This document shows, piece after piece, positions 18,344 to 27,739 of a DNA stretch of 64,000 nt. The notes below the pieces were generated by a model. It was not told the origin of the DNA. It did no database searches and saw only the letters and a program-made list of their open reading frames with translations. This stretch comes from Leptolyngbya sp. CCY15150 (GTDB lineage Bacteria; Cyanobacteriota; Cyanobacteriia; RECH01): positions 62,001 through 126,000 of the forward strand of contig NZ_JACSWB010000278.1 of assembly GCF_016888135.1 (NCBI RefSeq). The letters run 5' to 3'. The position numbers and the translations under genes are program-made. Each line of letters opens with the position of its first letter. Positions within the stretch are counted from its first letter, which is position 1.

Positions 18344-20920
18344 GTGGAGTCCCGTTACAACCCAGGAGAGATTGAACCCAAGTGGCAACAGGTTTGGGCT
18401 GACCAAGGCAGCGATCGCGCCGAAGAAAACGAGAAGCCGAAGTACTACGCGCTGTCGATGTTTCCCTATCCATCGGGTAATCTGCACATGGGTCACGTGC
18501 GCAACTATACGATCACCGACGTGATTGCGCGGGTGCGGCGGATGCAGGGCTACCGGGTGCTCCACCCCATGGGCTGGGATGCTTTTGGGCTGCCGGCGGA
18601 AAATGCGGCCATCGATCGCGGGGTTCATCCAGCGACCTGGACTTACCAAAATATTGAAACCATGAAGGGGCAGCTCAAGCGACTGGGTCTGTCCTACGAC
18701 TGGGATCGGGAAGTGGCCACCTGCGCACCAGACTACTACAAATGGACGCAGTGGATTTTTATTGAATACCTGAAGGCGGGGCTAGCCTACCGCAAAGAGG
18801 CCGCGGTGAACTGGGATCCGGTGGATCAAACCGTGGTGGCCAATGAACAGGTGGATGCGGATGGTCGTTCCTGGCGATCGGGGGCGATCGTCGAAAAGCG
18901 GATGCTCAGCCAGTGGTTTTTGAAAATTACTGACTACGCCGAACAGTTGCTCACCGATCTGCAAACTCTGGACGGCTGGCCTGAGCGCGTCAAGCTGATG
19001 CAGGAAAACTGGATTGGCAAGTCCACCGGGGCAGAGGTCACCTTCAAGACAGAAGATGGGGCAGACCTGACGGTGTTCACCACCCGCCCGGATACCCTCT
19101 GGGGGGCCACGTTCATGGTGCTGTCGCCGGAGCATCCCTTGGTAGACAAGCTAACCAAGCCGGAGCAGGCTGAGGCTATCCAGACCTATCGCACGGCGGC
19201 TGCCAGCAAGAGCGACCTGGATCGCATGGTGGAGGATCGGGAAAAGACCGGGGTCTGGACGGGAAGCTACGCCCTCAACCCAGTGAATGGTGCGAAGGTG
19301 CCGGTGTGGATTGCCGACTATGTGCTCATGGGCTACGGTACTGGGGCCATTATGGCGGTGCCAGCCCACGACCAGCGGGACTTTGAATTTGCCCGCCAGT
19401 TTGGCCTGCCGGTGGTCGTTGTGGTGCAGCCGGAGGGCGAGACCCTAGACGGCGATGCTATGGCCAAGGCCTGGCCAGGCGACGGGGTGATGGTGCAGTC
19501 GGGGCCGCTGGATGGGATTCCCGCTGGGAAAGGGCCGGGGCAGAGCGTGGAGAAGGCGATCGCTTGGCTTGAATCTGAAGGCAAGGGTAAGGGGACAGCC
19601 ACCTATCGCCTGCGGGATTGGCTGATTTCCCGGCAGCGCTACTGGGGCGTGCCCATTCCGGTGGTGCATTGCCCCACCTGCGGCATCGTGCCGGTGCCCG
19701 AGTCGGATCTGCCGGTGGTCTTGCCAGACAACGTGGAGCTATCGGGGCGGGGCGGCTCTCCCTTGGCCAAGCTGGAGGACTGGGTGAATGTGCCCTGTCC
19801 CACCTGTGGCACGCCGGCCAAGCGGGAAACCGATACCATGGACACCTTCATTGATTCCTCCTGGTACTACCTGCGCTACGCCGATGCTCGCAATGAAAGC
19901 CAGGTGTTTGAGCCTGCCAAGGCCAACGACTGGCTGCCGGTGGATCAATATGTGGGCGGGATTGAACATGCCATTCTGCACCTGCTCTACTCGCGATTTT
20001 TCACCAAATTCCTGCGCGATCGCGGCCTGTTGAACTTTGACGAACCCTTCCAGCGCCTGCTCACCCAGGGCATGGTGCAGGGGCTCACCTACCGCAACCC
20101 CAACCGGGGTGGGAAAGACCAGTGGATTCCCTCCGATCGCGTTGCCGATCCTAGCGATCCCCGCGATCCAGACACCGGCGAACCCCTAGAGCGTCTCTAT
20201 GCCACCATGTCCAAATCCAAGGGCAATGGCGTGGCTCCGGAGGACGTAATTGCCAAGTATGGGGTAGACACCGCCCGCATGTTTATCCTGTTCAAAGCGC
20301 CGCCGGAGAAGGATCTGGAATGGGATGATGCGGATGTGGAAGGGCAGTCCCGCTTTCTGAATCGCGTGTGGCGGCTGGTGACTGACTACCGTGCGCCATC
20401 GCCTGCGCCGACCCTGCCTGAGACTCTGACGAAGGCGGAAAAGGATCTGCGGCGAGCGGTGCATCTGGCGATTAAAGACATCACGGAGGACATCGACGGC
20501 GACTACCAGTTCAACACGGCGGTGTCGGAGTTGATGAAGCTGAGCAATGCCCTGAGTGACGCTGACGGTAAAACCTCGGCGGTGTATCACGAGGGTATTG
20601 AAACGCTGGTGATCCTCCTGGCTCCCTTCTCTCCCCACATTGCCGAAGAGCTGTGGCAGGGCTTGGGATACAGCGAATCGGTGCATCAGCACCCTTGGCC
20701 CAGCCATGATCCTGACGCGTTGGTGGTGGACGAAATCACCCTGGTGATTCAGATTATGGGCAAAACCCGAGGCACCATCCAGGTTCCCGCCGCTGCCAGC
20801 AAAGCCGAGCTAGAACAGTTTGCCACTGAGTCGGAGGTGGCCCAGCGCTACCTCGAAGGCAAGACCCTCAAGAAGGTGATTGTGGTGCCGGGCAAGCTGG
20901 TGAATTTTGTGGTGACCTAG
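18344..20920 (+). CDS. leuS: leucyl-tRNA synthetase
   Basis: 858 residues from a GTG start with AGGAGAAG just before it. The HIGH motif appears as [10 protein letters not shown] near residue 42-51, the editing (CP1) domain spans roughly 225-410, and the KMSKS motif is TMSKSKGNG. Two CxxC pairs (CPTCG) mark the zinc-binding region. It charges tRNA-Leu and proofreads non-leucine residues. Length is typical for bacterial LeuRS. The preceding gene ends 99 bases upstream. Confidence 0.98.
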   Translation: MESRYNPGEIEPKWQQVWADQGSDRAEENEKPKYYALSMFPYPSGNLHMGHVRNYTITDVIARVRRMQGYRVLHPMGWDAFGLPAENAAIDRGVHPATWTYQNIETMKGQLKRLGLSYDWDREVATCAPDYYKWTQWIFIEYLKAGLAYRKEAAVNWDPVDQTVVANEQVDADGRSWRSGAIVEKRMLSQWFLKITDYAEQLLTDLQTLDGWPERVKLMQENWIGKSTGAEVTFKTEDGADLTVFTTRPDTLWGATFMVLSPEHPLVDKLTKPEQAEAIQTYRTAAASKSDLDRMVEDREKTGVWTGSYALNPVNGAKVPVWIADYVLMGYGTGAIMAVPAHDQRDFEFARQFGLPVVVVVQPEGETLDGDAMAKAWPGDGVMVQSGPLDGIPAGKGPGQSVEKAIAWLESEGKGKGTATYRLRDWLISRQRYWGVPIPVVHCPTCGIVPVPESDLPVVLPDNVELSGRGGSPLAKLEDWVNVPCPTCGTPAKRETDTMDTFIDSSWYYLRYADARNESQVFEPAKANDWLPVDQYVGGIEHAILHLLYSRFFTKFLRDRGLLNFDEPFQRLLTQGMVQGLTYRNPNRGGKDQWIPSDRVADPSDPRDPDTGEPLERLYATMSKSKGNGVAPEDVIAKYGVDTARMFILFKAPPEKDLEWDDADVEGQSRFLNRVWRLVTDYRAPSPAPTLPETLTKAEKDLRRAVHLAIKDITEDIDGDYQFNTAVSELMKLSNALSDADGKTSAVYHEGIETLVILLAPFSPHIAEELWQGLGYSESVHQHPWPSHDPDALVVDEITLVIQIMGKTRGTIQVPAAASKAELEQFATESEVAQRYLEGKTLKKVIVVPGKLVNFVVT

Positions 20921-20985
20921 ACAGCGGGTCTAGCGCGGGGTAGAGGCCGGGGTTCGGGAATTTCGGCTGGTGGGTACAGGGCAAG

Positions 20986-21006
20986 GTATGGGAATGTCTC
21001 CCATAC
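20986..21006 (+). terminator. hairpin between leuS and the TspO-like gene
   Basis: A perfect 8-base stem GTATGGGA (20986-20993) / TCCCATAC (20999-21006) with a 5-base loop, 66 bases after the leuS stop and 31 bases before the next start codon. No U-tract follows, so it may be a terminator, an attenuator or a leader hairpin. Confidence 0.45.
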
Positions 21007-21036
21007 TAGAAGTACCGTTATGAATTGCGATCGCCC

Positions 21037-21819
21037 ATGCCAGTCCAGCCGACTTTCATCGCCAAAGCTCGCCCCTACGCAACCATCGTTGCCATCATCG
21101 GCACCTTCCTTGTGAATGCTTGGTCGAACATTGACCCCATCAATGGCGAGTCTATTGGCGCGATCTCCAACCGGGTCTTTGGGGATGTGATGATTATTCC
21201 CGCCAACTATGCCTTTATTATCTGGGGGCTAATTTATCTAGGGCTGATTGCCTTTGGGATTTATCAACTGCTGCCCAGCCAGCGATCGCGCTCTGACTTA
21301 GACCCCGTGCGCCATGCCCTGATCCTCAGCTCTGTGGCTCAAGGCGTTTGGGTCTTTTTGTTTCTATATCGACTCTTTTGGGGCTCCATGATTGCCATGG
21401 CGGCCATTCTTATTGCCCTAGCCTATGGCTACTACCATCAGCGGCAGACCGTGACGCCTAGCCGCCGCGATCGCTGGCTGGTAAACCGACCCCTGAGCCT
21501 ATACCTGGGCTGGATTAGCGTAGCCACCATTGTGAATGGCGCGATCGCCCTCTACAGTACAGGCTGGACGGAGTTGGGATTGGGAATGCCGGCGTGGACG
21601 GTGATTATGCTGGCGGTGGCCACCCTCTTGGGGAGTGTGATGGCCTTTCTCTATCGGGATGCGGTGTTTACCGGTGTTTTGATCTGGGCGTTTGTGGCGA
21701 TCGCGGTGCGTCATGCCGATCAAGGGCTGGTGTCACCGGTGGCGATCGCTGCCTCTGTCGTTTTGATCGCGGCCCTCGGAGTTGCTCGATGGAAGCAGGT
21801 TGCCCCGCGTTCGTTATAA
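21037..21819 (+). CDS. TspO/MBR-related (tryptophan-rich sensory protein family) membrane protein
   Basis: 260 residues from the ATG at 21037 (a TTG at 21025 is possible). Eight or more hydrophobic segments cover most of the protein. The part NYAFIIWGLIYLGLIAFGIYQLLP resembles the WGLIY signature of the TspO-like family, but the protein is longer than classical TspO (about 155 residues) and belongs to the larger variant. TspO proteins bind porphyrins and act in stress responses; whether this variant does is unknown. Confidence 0.75.
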   Translation: MPVQPTFIAKARPYATIVAIIGTFLVNAWSNIDPINGESIGAISNRVFGDVMIIPANYAFIIWGLIYLGLIAFGIYQLLPSQRSRSDLDPVRHALILSSVAQGVWVFLFLYRLFWGSMIAMAAILIALAYGYYHQRQTVTPSRRDRWLVNRPLSLYLGWISVATIVNGAIALYSTGWTELGLGMPAWTVIMLAVATLLGSVMAFLYRDAVFTGVLIWAFVAIAVRHADQGLVSPVAIAASVVLIAALGVARWKQVAPRSL

Positions 21820-21848
21820 GCAGAGCCTGAGTAACGCGTCTATGAGCC

Positions 21849-21881
21849 GGTGCGTTACGGCTACGCCTAACCGCACCCTAC
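21849..21881. repeat. copy 1 of a dispersed imperfect palindrome
   Basis: GGTGCGTTACGGC followed by GCCTAACCGCACC and CTAC forms an imperfect palindrome between the convergent TspO-like and hybrid-kinase genes. Related copies lie at 40897-40930 and 58731-58760. Such elements resemble the REP-like or miniature repeats common in filamentous cyanobacteria. Confidence 0.65.
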
Positions 21882-22981
21882 ACCATGGTTGATTGGGATC
21901 CACCGACGTAGATTGGTAGTGAAATCGTAAACACCGAACCCTGAGGATGATTGTCATCCACCCGAATATCGCCACCGTGGGCTTCCACCGCTAGCTTGCA
22001 GAAGGCTAGTCCTAGCCCCAGTTGGGTCACGCCCTCAGCACTCATGCCCGTTTCATACTTCTCGAAAATAATCTGTCTGAGGTCAAGGCGTACGCCGGTA
22101 CCCTGATCCGCCACCTGAATAATAGTGGACTGATCCAACGAATCGGCTTTGAGAACAACTTGGCTGCCCTTGGGAGAAAACTTGACGGCATTGGACAGTA
22201 AGTTATCAATCACCCGGCGCAGCATAGTGGCATCGACGTGAACCGGATTTAACTGAGCCGGTAAGTCTCCCACAAGGTCTAGATGTTTTTGCTGGGCGAT
22301 CGCTTCAAATTCTTCCAAGGCTTTTTTACATAGATGTCTCAAGTCCACCGTAGTGCGATCGACCAGCATCTGACCATCTTCGATGCGCGCCATGATCAAC
22401 AGGTCATCAATCAGGGCTTGCAATTGGCGAGCGGCGGTCATAATCTGCTCAGCTTTATGGTGCTGTTTCGCTGCGGTGAGCTGACCGCTTTGCAGCATAT
22501 CTGCCGATAGCACGATGCTAGATAGGGGCGTGCGCAGATCATGGACAATCATATTGACCATATCTTCGCGCAGTCTCAACAGGTTTTGCACGCTTGCATA
22601 TTGCTGGCGGATGCGCAGCATGGAATTGACCCTAGCCCGCAGTTCTGTGCCGTTGACGGGTTTGCTGATAAAGTCATCGGCTCCGGCATTCAAACAGCGC
22701 GATAAGTCATCCTTACTAGTTAATGCCGTCACCATAATGATCGGAATTCCCTGCCACTGGGGATCAGCTTTGATGATCTGACAGGCTTCGATGCCGCTCA
22801 TGTGGGGCATCATCACATCCATCAAAATGACATCAGGCTGAATATCCTGTAAGCGAGCTATGGCACGGCTGCCGCTGGAAGCATAGGATAGCTGGATGTT
22901 GTCATCGTGCAAAAAAGTGTCGATGACATCAAAATTATCGGGCTCGTCATCGATAACTAGAATGGACGCTGAGATTGTCAT
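21878..22981 (-). CDS. hybrid response regulator / histidine kinase
   Basis: 367 residues. A receiver domain (1-122, phosphoacceptor D55 in LMDVMM, conserved K107) is followed by a dimerisation/phosphoacceptor domain with H147 in VHDLRTPLSS and a HATPase domain (about 255-360) with the N-box LLSNAVKFSP and the GLGLAFC box. It lies 88 bases downstream of the large sensor kinase on the same strand. The receiver is the likely target of the sensor, with the output being its own kinase domain, so a relay to an unseen regulator is expected. Confidence 0.93.
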   Translation of the reverse strand: MTISASILVIDDEPDNFDVIDTFLHDDNIQLSYASSGSRAIARLQDIQPDVILMDVMMPHMSGIEACQIIKADPQWQGIPIIMVTALTSKDDLSRCLNAGADDFISKPVNGTELRARVNSMLRIRQQYASVQNLLRLREDMVNMIVHDLRTPLSSIVLSADMLQSGQLTAAKQHHKAEQIMTAARQLQALIDDLLIMARIEDGQMLVDRTTVDLRHLCKKALEEFEAIAQQKHLDLVGDLPAQLNPVHVDATMLRRVIDNLLSNAVKFSPKGSQVVLKADSLDQSTIIQVADQGTGVRLDLRQIIFEKYETGMSAEGVTQLGLGLAFCKLAVEAHGGDIRVDDNHPQGSVFTISLPIYVGGSQSTMV

Positions 22982-23069
22982 ACCAAAATACCGTTTTCAT
23001 AAATCATTCGGAACGGTGCTACAGGTGGATTGGGTGAGTCTAGATCCGTTGATGAGGGTTGGGAGATGC

Positions 23070-26000
23070 TCATTCAGGATGCGGCAAAAGCTGTTGAATC
23101 GTTTCTAACAGCAGCTTTAACCGAATTGGTTTGGTTAAGTAATCGTTGGCCCCAGCCGTGAGGCATCGATCGCGATCGCCTGGCATGGCCAAGGCTGTCA
23201 TTGCAAGGATGGGCATGGTGGGGGAGATGGTAGTTCGAATTTGATGAATGGCATCTAGTCCGCTCAGTCCAGGCATTTGAATATCCATGAGGATCAAGTC
23301 TGGTGTTTGGACTTGGGCCATGTTGACGGCCTCATACCCATTATGGGCATAAATGAGATGGTAGCCTTTGAGGGTGAGGTAGTCGGCGATCGTTTCAATA
23401 TTGGCTGGGTTGTCTTCTGCGACCAGAATGACAGGGTCATGATGATGGTTAGGGTAGCTGGGCGTAATGACGGTAGGACTGAGGCGATCGCCCCCGTCTT
23501 GTGTCGGCAAGAGACGACGAATGGCCGCATGGAGATGGACTCGGGTAATGGGTTTGACTAAGTAATCCACTGCTCCTAATGCTAACCCTTGATCTTGCTC
23601 ATCTACCACTGAGGCAATGATGACCGGGATGTGAGCTGTGGCCGGGATATCCTTGAGCTGGGTTAAGATCTCCCAGCCGGACGCCTCTGGCAGCAGGAGG
23701 TCTAGAATAATTAATGACGGCATGAACGTCTTGGCTTGAGCGATCGCATCCTCCCCACATCGGCAAACCGTAGAAGACATTCCTAGCTCGGTTAAATAAC
23801 GCTGGAGCTGATCTGCCACGTCTTGTGAATCTTCAATAATCAGAACCGATCGCATATTCGTTCGTGGCGCGATCGCAAGGGGACTGGCTTCCTTCTCGGT
23901 AGATGGGGCGGGAGGATGGACGTAGGGAATCTGTACTGAGAAGCAGCTCCCTTGTCCTGGGGTGCTATCGACGGTGATATGGCCGCCGTGGAGATCTATT
24001 AAACGTTTGACCAAAGACAGCCCCAGTCCGGTGCCCGTATGTTTTCGATTGAGGGCGCTATCAATTTGGACAAACGGCTGGAAGAGCTTCGTGCGATCGC
24101 TCTCGGCAATGCCGATGCCCGTATCGTTGATCGAGAAAACAACGCTTGGCAGGGTCGATAGGTGGGATGGGCTAGACGGATCGGGAGGTTGTGCAGGAGG
24201 TTGGCTCGTGACGGTAAGGGAAACAACGCCGCCATCAGGGGTAAACTTCACGGCATTCACCAGCAAGTTAATTAAAATTTGCCGCAAACGACGCTCATCG
24301 GCATAGAGGGATGTCACCCCCTGAATGTGATGCTCTAGGTGAATATGTTTCCGCATCGCCTCTTCTTGCACGAAGGCTAAGCTAGCTTGGCAGAGGGTGC
24401 TGATGGATACGAGGCTAGGCTGGAGCTCCAGCTTGCCTGCCTCGATTTTGGATAGGTCAAGAATGTCGTTAATCAGCTCTAGTAAATGCTGTCCACTGCG
24501 CTCAATGGTGGCGATCGCCTTCTGTTGTCGAGGATTCAGCGCTCCGAAAATATCCTCCTGTAGCCCCTCCGACATGCCCAAAATGGCATTGAGGGGGGTG
24601 CGCAGTTCATGGCTCATGCTGGCTAAGAACTCATCCTTGAGCCGGGTGGCCCGCTCTAGCTCTAGGTTGGCGCGGCTGAGCTGGTCGTTCTGAATTTGGA
24701 TGCGCTGCTGGGCTTCTTGCCGTTTGGTAATATCAAAATTAATGCCGACCATGCGCACGGGCTGACCCTGGGCACTACGCTGCACCTGCCCGTAGGCTTT
24801 AATGAAGCGTGGGCTGCCATCGGGCCAGACAATTCGAAAGGTAGCGTCAAACTCTTGCTCTCCTTGGAGCGCTTGCGCTAGAACGAGCTCAGTAGCTTGA
24901 CGATCCTCGGGATGAAGGTTTTGCTGCCAATCTGCGCCGCTTTTGACAGGATCATCGAGCGATCGCCCATGCAGACGATACATTTGCTCATCCCAGACTA
25001 AATGATCCTGCAGCAAGTCCCATTCCCAGATGCCGATCGCGCCCGACTTGAGCGCTAGGGCTAACCGTTCTGACACCTGCCGCAACTGCTGCTCATCGTG
25101 CTTGCGATCGGTAATATCGCGGCCTGCGGATTGATATTCCAAGAGCTGACCTTGGTCGTCAAAAATGGCGCGATCGGTCCACAATTGCCAAGCCGTCGTG
25201 CCATCGGGTAGCAGGACGCGGTGCTCATAGGTCACGGTGGGGCTCTCTGGAGTCAGGCCTAGCACCTTCGTGCGCACAAAATCTAGCTCATCATCAGGGA
25301 TATATTGCCAGATGGCATTGTTATCTGGCAGGGTGGTGTCTAGATTGAAATAGCGACGGTAGGCGGTGTTGGCAAAACTGAGGGAACCATCCGGGCGAAA
25401 GCGGCAAATCATCTCTGTTTGGTCTTCCACGATCGCTCGATAGCGGGTCTCGCTGCGCTGTAGCGCTAGTTCAATGCGTTTGCGATCGGTAATGTCATGC
25501 CCCACCGATTGATACTCGATCACCTGTCCTTGATCGTCAAACATGGCCCGATCCGTCCATAGCTGCCAGCGCTCTTCACCGCTAGCCGTCAAGGTTTTTT
25601 GCTCGGTGGTGATGGTTGGTGTTTCGGGAGTCAGGTGGGACAGCAGTTGCTGGAGGCAAGCATATTCTTCAGGTGGTACCAGTTGCTCAAGAGAGTAACC
25701 AATGCCGATCTCTGGATCAATCTGTACATATTGACAGTAGGCATAGTTTGCAAAGGTGAGCCGACCGTCTGGCAAGAAACGACAAATTAAGTCCGTTTGG
25801 TCTTCCACAACGGCGCGGTAGCGAGCTTCGCTACATTTGCGTTTCATGTCGGCAAGTTTACGATCGGTGATATCGAGGACTGTACCGACGAAGCGGCTGA
25901 GTTGCCCGCTGGCATCAAAGATGGGTTCTCCCCGAGCTGCCACCCAGCCTCGGGATCCATTGGGCCGGTGAAATTCAATTTCTAGGCTATAGGGTATTTG

Positions 26001-27083
26001 CTGGGCGATCGCCTGCTCCAACACGTGGCGGTGATGCAGGCGGGCTTCTGGGCTAAAACGAGCCTCAAGCTGCTCCAGGGTCGGTTCGCCATCGGCTGCC
26101 TCAAAGCCAAAGACCACAAAGCTTTGGGGTGACCAGGTGATTGCTCCGGTCTGAATATCAAACTCCCAACTGCCTAGATTGGCGATGCGCTGGGCGGCAC
26201 TGAGATGGGCCGCTTGCTGCTTCAGGCGCTGCTCAATCTGTTTTTGCTCCGTGATATCAATGACATATCCCACAATTTCAACGGGGATGCCTTGGGGATC
26301 AAACACCATCCGCAAACCGCTACCGAGCCAGAGATAGTGACCGTCGTGGTGTAAAAAACGATACTCGTGCTTTTGAACGCCTTGGGTCGGCAAGAGCGCT
26401 AGGGCACTGAGGAGGCGATCGCGATCGTCAGGATGGAGGCGATCGCTCCAAAGATTGGGCTCTTGGACAAACATCTGGGGCGAATATCCCAGCAGTTCCT
26501 GGATGTTTGCACTGACAAAGGTAGTTTTGTAGTTGTCCCCTGGATGACAGGTGAACATGACCGCAGGACTGGTGGCGATCATGCTTTGGAGGCGAGAGCA
26601 GGGGACTGGAACTCCTAGGAGAATTGGTTGAGGGGTGGGTAGGGAGGCGCTGAGCTGATCCCCAAGCATGTGCAGCATATGGGCCGTATCTAGACAACCG
26701 ATGATCTGCCCTTGATCGATGACTGGAAGGCAGCATCGGCTTGCCTGCTGCATGCGGGGTAGGAGGCTGGGAAGATGGGTCACCTCTGCTAAGGGAATAG
26801 GGCTTGGGGGAGGTGCCATCATCTCGCCGACGAGCGTTTGGGCGGGGATCCGTCCGGCAGCTAAGGCGGCTACTATATCGCGATCGCTCACCAGCCCCAC
26901 CAAGGTGTCTTGCTCCATCACAAGGGCACAGCAACCTGACGATGCGACCGCTGCATGGTGAGATGTCCGAAACCGTTCGATGTCAGCAATCGCTTTATCT
27001 AGGGTTGTTGTGCTAGAAAGCACGGGTAAATTGCGGGCGATCGCTAGATTGATCTGCCCGCTGGAGGAGCTTAAACCGCGCAT
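23070..27083 (-). CDS. large hybrid sensor kinase: CBS pair, five PAS, HisKA/HATPase, two receivers
   Basis: 1,337 residues from the ATG at 27083; a TTG at 27116 would add 11 residues, and neither has a clear RBS. From the N-terminus: two CBS repeats (about 20-155), five PAS domains of which the third and fourth are near-duplicates (YRAVVEDQTDLICRF and YRAIVEDQTEMICRF), a HisKA box MSHELRTPLNAILGM, a HATPase domain, and two receivers (LIILDLLLP and LILMDIQMP). There is no membrane segment, so it senses cytoplasmic signals, possibly adenine nucleotides through CBS and redox or light through PAS cofactors. It heads a two-gene operon. Confidence 0.93.
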   Translation of the reverse strand: MRGLSSSSGQINLAIARNLPVLSSTTTLDKAIADIERFRTSHHAAVASSGCCALVMEQDTLVGLVSDRDIVAALAAGRIPAQTLVGEMMAPPPSPIPLAEVTHLPSLLPRMQQASRCCLPVIDQGQIIGCLDTAHMLHMLGDQLSASLPTPQPILLGVPVPCSRLQSMIATSPAVMFTCHPGDNYKTTFVSANIQELLGYSPQMFVQEPNLWSDRLHPDDRDRLLSALALLPTQGVQKHEYRFLHHDGHYLWLGSGLRMVFDPQGIPVEIVGYVIDITEQKQIEQRLKQQAAHLSAAQRIANLGSWEFDIQTGAITWSPQSFVVFGFEAADGEPTLEQLEARFSPEARLHHRHVLEQAIAQQIPYSLEIEFHRPNGSRGWVAARGEPIFDASGQLSRFVGTVLDITDRKLADMKRKCSEARYRAVVEDQTDLICRFLPDGRLTFANYAYCQYVQIDPEIGIGYSLEQLVPPEEYACLQQLLSHLTPETPTITTEQKTLTASGEERWQLWTDRAMFDDQGQVIEYQSVGHDITDRKRIELALQRSETRYRAIVEDQTEMICRFRPDGSLSFANTAYRRYFNLDTTLPDNNAIWQYIPDDELDFVRTKVLGLTPESPTVTYEHRVLLPDGTTAWQLWTDRAIFDDQGQLLEYQSAGRDITDRKHDEQQLRQVSERLALALKSGAIGIWEWDLLQDHLVWDEQMYRLHGRSLDDPVKSGADWQQNLHPEDRQATELVLAQALQGEQEFDATFRIVWPDGSPRFIKAYGQVQRSAQGQPVRMVGINFDITKRQEAQQRIQIQNDQLSRANLELERATRLKDEFLASMSHELRTPLNAILGMSEGLQEDIFGALNPRQQKAIATIERSGQHLLELINDILDLSKIEAGKLELQPSLVSISTLCQASLAFVQEEAMRKHIHLEHHIQGVTSLYADERRLRQILINLLVNAVKFTPDGGVVSLTVTSQPPAQPPDPSSPSHLSTLPSVVFSINDTGIGIAESDRTKLFQPFVQIDSALNRKHTGTGLGLSLVKRLIDLHGGHITVDSTPGQGSCFSVQIPYVHPPAPSTEKEASPLAIAPRTNMRSVLIIEDSQDVADQLQRYLTELGMSSTVCRCGEDAIAQAKTFMPSLIILDLLLPEASGWEILTQLKDIPATAHIPVIIASVVDEQDQGLALGAVDYLVKPITRVHLHAAIRRLLPTQDGGDRLSPTVITPSYPNHHHDPVILVAEDNPANIETIADYLTLKGYHLIYAHNGYEAVNMAQVQTPDLILMDIQMPGLSGLDAIHQIRTTISPTMPILAMTALAMPGDRDRCLTAGANDYLTKPIRLKLLLETIQQLLPHPE

Positions 27084-27116
27084 GGGAGAAATAAAGTAAT
27101 AGGCTTCAGCACTCAA

Positions 27117-27739
27117 CCATCAACTTAGAAAAAATGGTGAGGATGGTGATGGTTCTTACTGTTATCTTAAATGCTGCAAGAAAGCCTGCCAAAGGTAATT
27201 CTGCGGATTCATGGCCGGGAGCGATTGTGAAGAAATGATTGAGCTGGGGGATGAATGGGGGATGAAGTATGAAGCGCAATTCATCGTTGACCCCATCGCC
27301 CGCGATCGCCCGCGATCGGAGAACAGAGGTTTGACCTTGATGGGTTCGAAGGGGGGGATCGCGACGTCAGGATCCCCTATCCCAAGATTACAACTCTCCA
27401 CATTCCTGTGGAAGTTTTCCACAGGTTTTCCACAGGAAAAGCGAGTTTTCCACAGGAAATGGCATAGTTTTCCACAGGCGCTTGGGAAAAACCTGTGGAA
27501 AACCTGTGGAAAACCAACATGATTATTTAAGTTAAATGACGGGCGTTGTCCTTGAACTAACGTCGAACTAACGTCCCATCTCATCTACAGAGTGTCGTTT
27601 CATATGGAGACCCAGCGATCGCACCCCGGCGATCCATTGTAAGCGATCTGAGGGACTGGATTGCTCCAGTTTCCCTCAAGGCTCGTTCACGTTTCGCTGG
27701 TTGTTGGGGGACTCTACCTAGGGGCGATCGCTATCCTGC
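27117..27739. other. gene-free region holding a DnaA-box cluster
   Basis: About 620 bases between the start of the sensor kinase and the 3' end of guaA, both leftward. The centre (27394-27540) holds the DnaA-box cluster and an AT-rich segment. Near 27300-27320 CGCCCGCGAT is directly repeated around HIP1-like sites. Overlapping open frames on both strands (27162-27584 and 27211-27522) are low-complexity by-products of the repeats and not genes. Confidence 0.8.
27394..27540. promoter_or_regulatory. DnaA-box cluster with adjacent AT-rich segment (candidate oriC or DnaA-binding locus)
   Basis: Six perfect copies of the cyanobacterial DnaA box TTTTCCACA: forward at 27415-27423, 27426-27434, 27446-27454 and 27468-27476; reverse at 27494-27502 and 27505-27513. 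Two weaker copies lie at 27394-27402 and 27407-27415. All six share the longer form GTTTTCCACAGG. Spacings of 11, 20, 22 and 11 bases suggest sites close to helical phase. An AT-rich stretch (27517-27536) follows directly, like a duplex-unwinding element. Known cyanobacterial origins use this box; neither dnaA nor dnaN lies in this window. Confidence 0.8.

Noticed and set aside
27162-27584. Open frames of 140 (minus) and 103 residues (plus) across the DnaA-box cluster
   Set aside because: They overlap each other, consist of translated box repeats, and have no RBS or recognisable domain.
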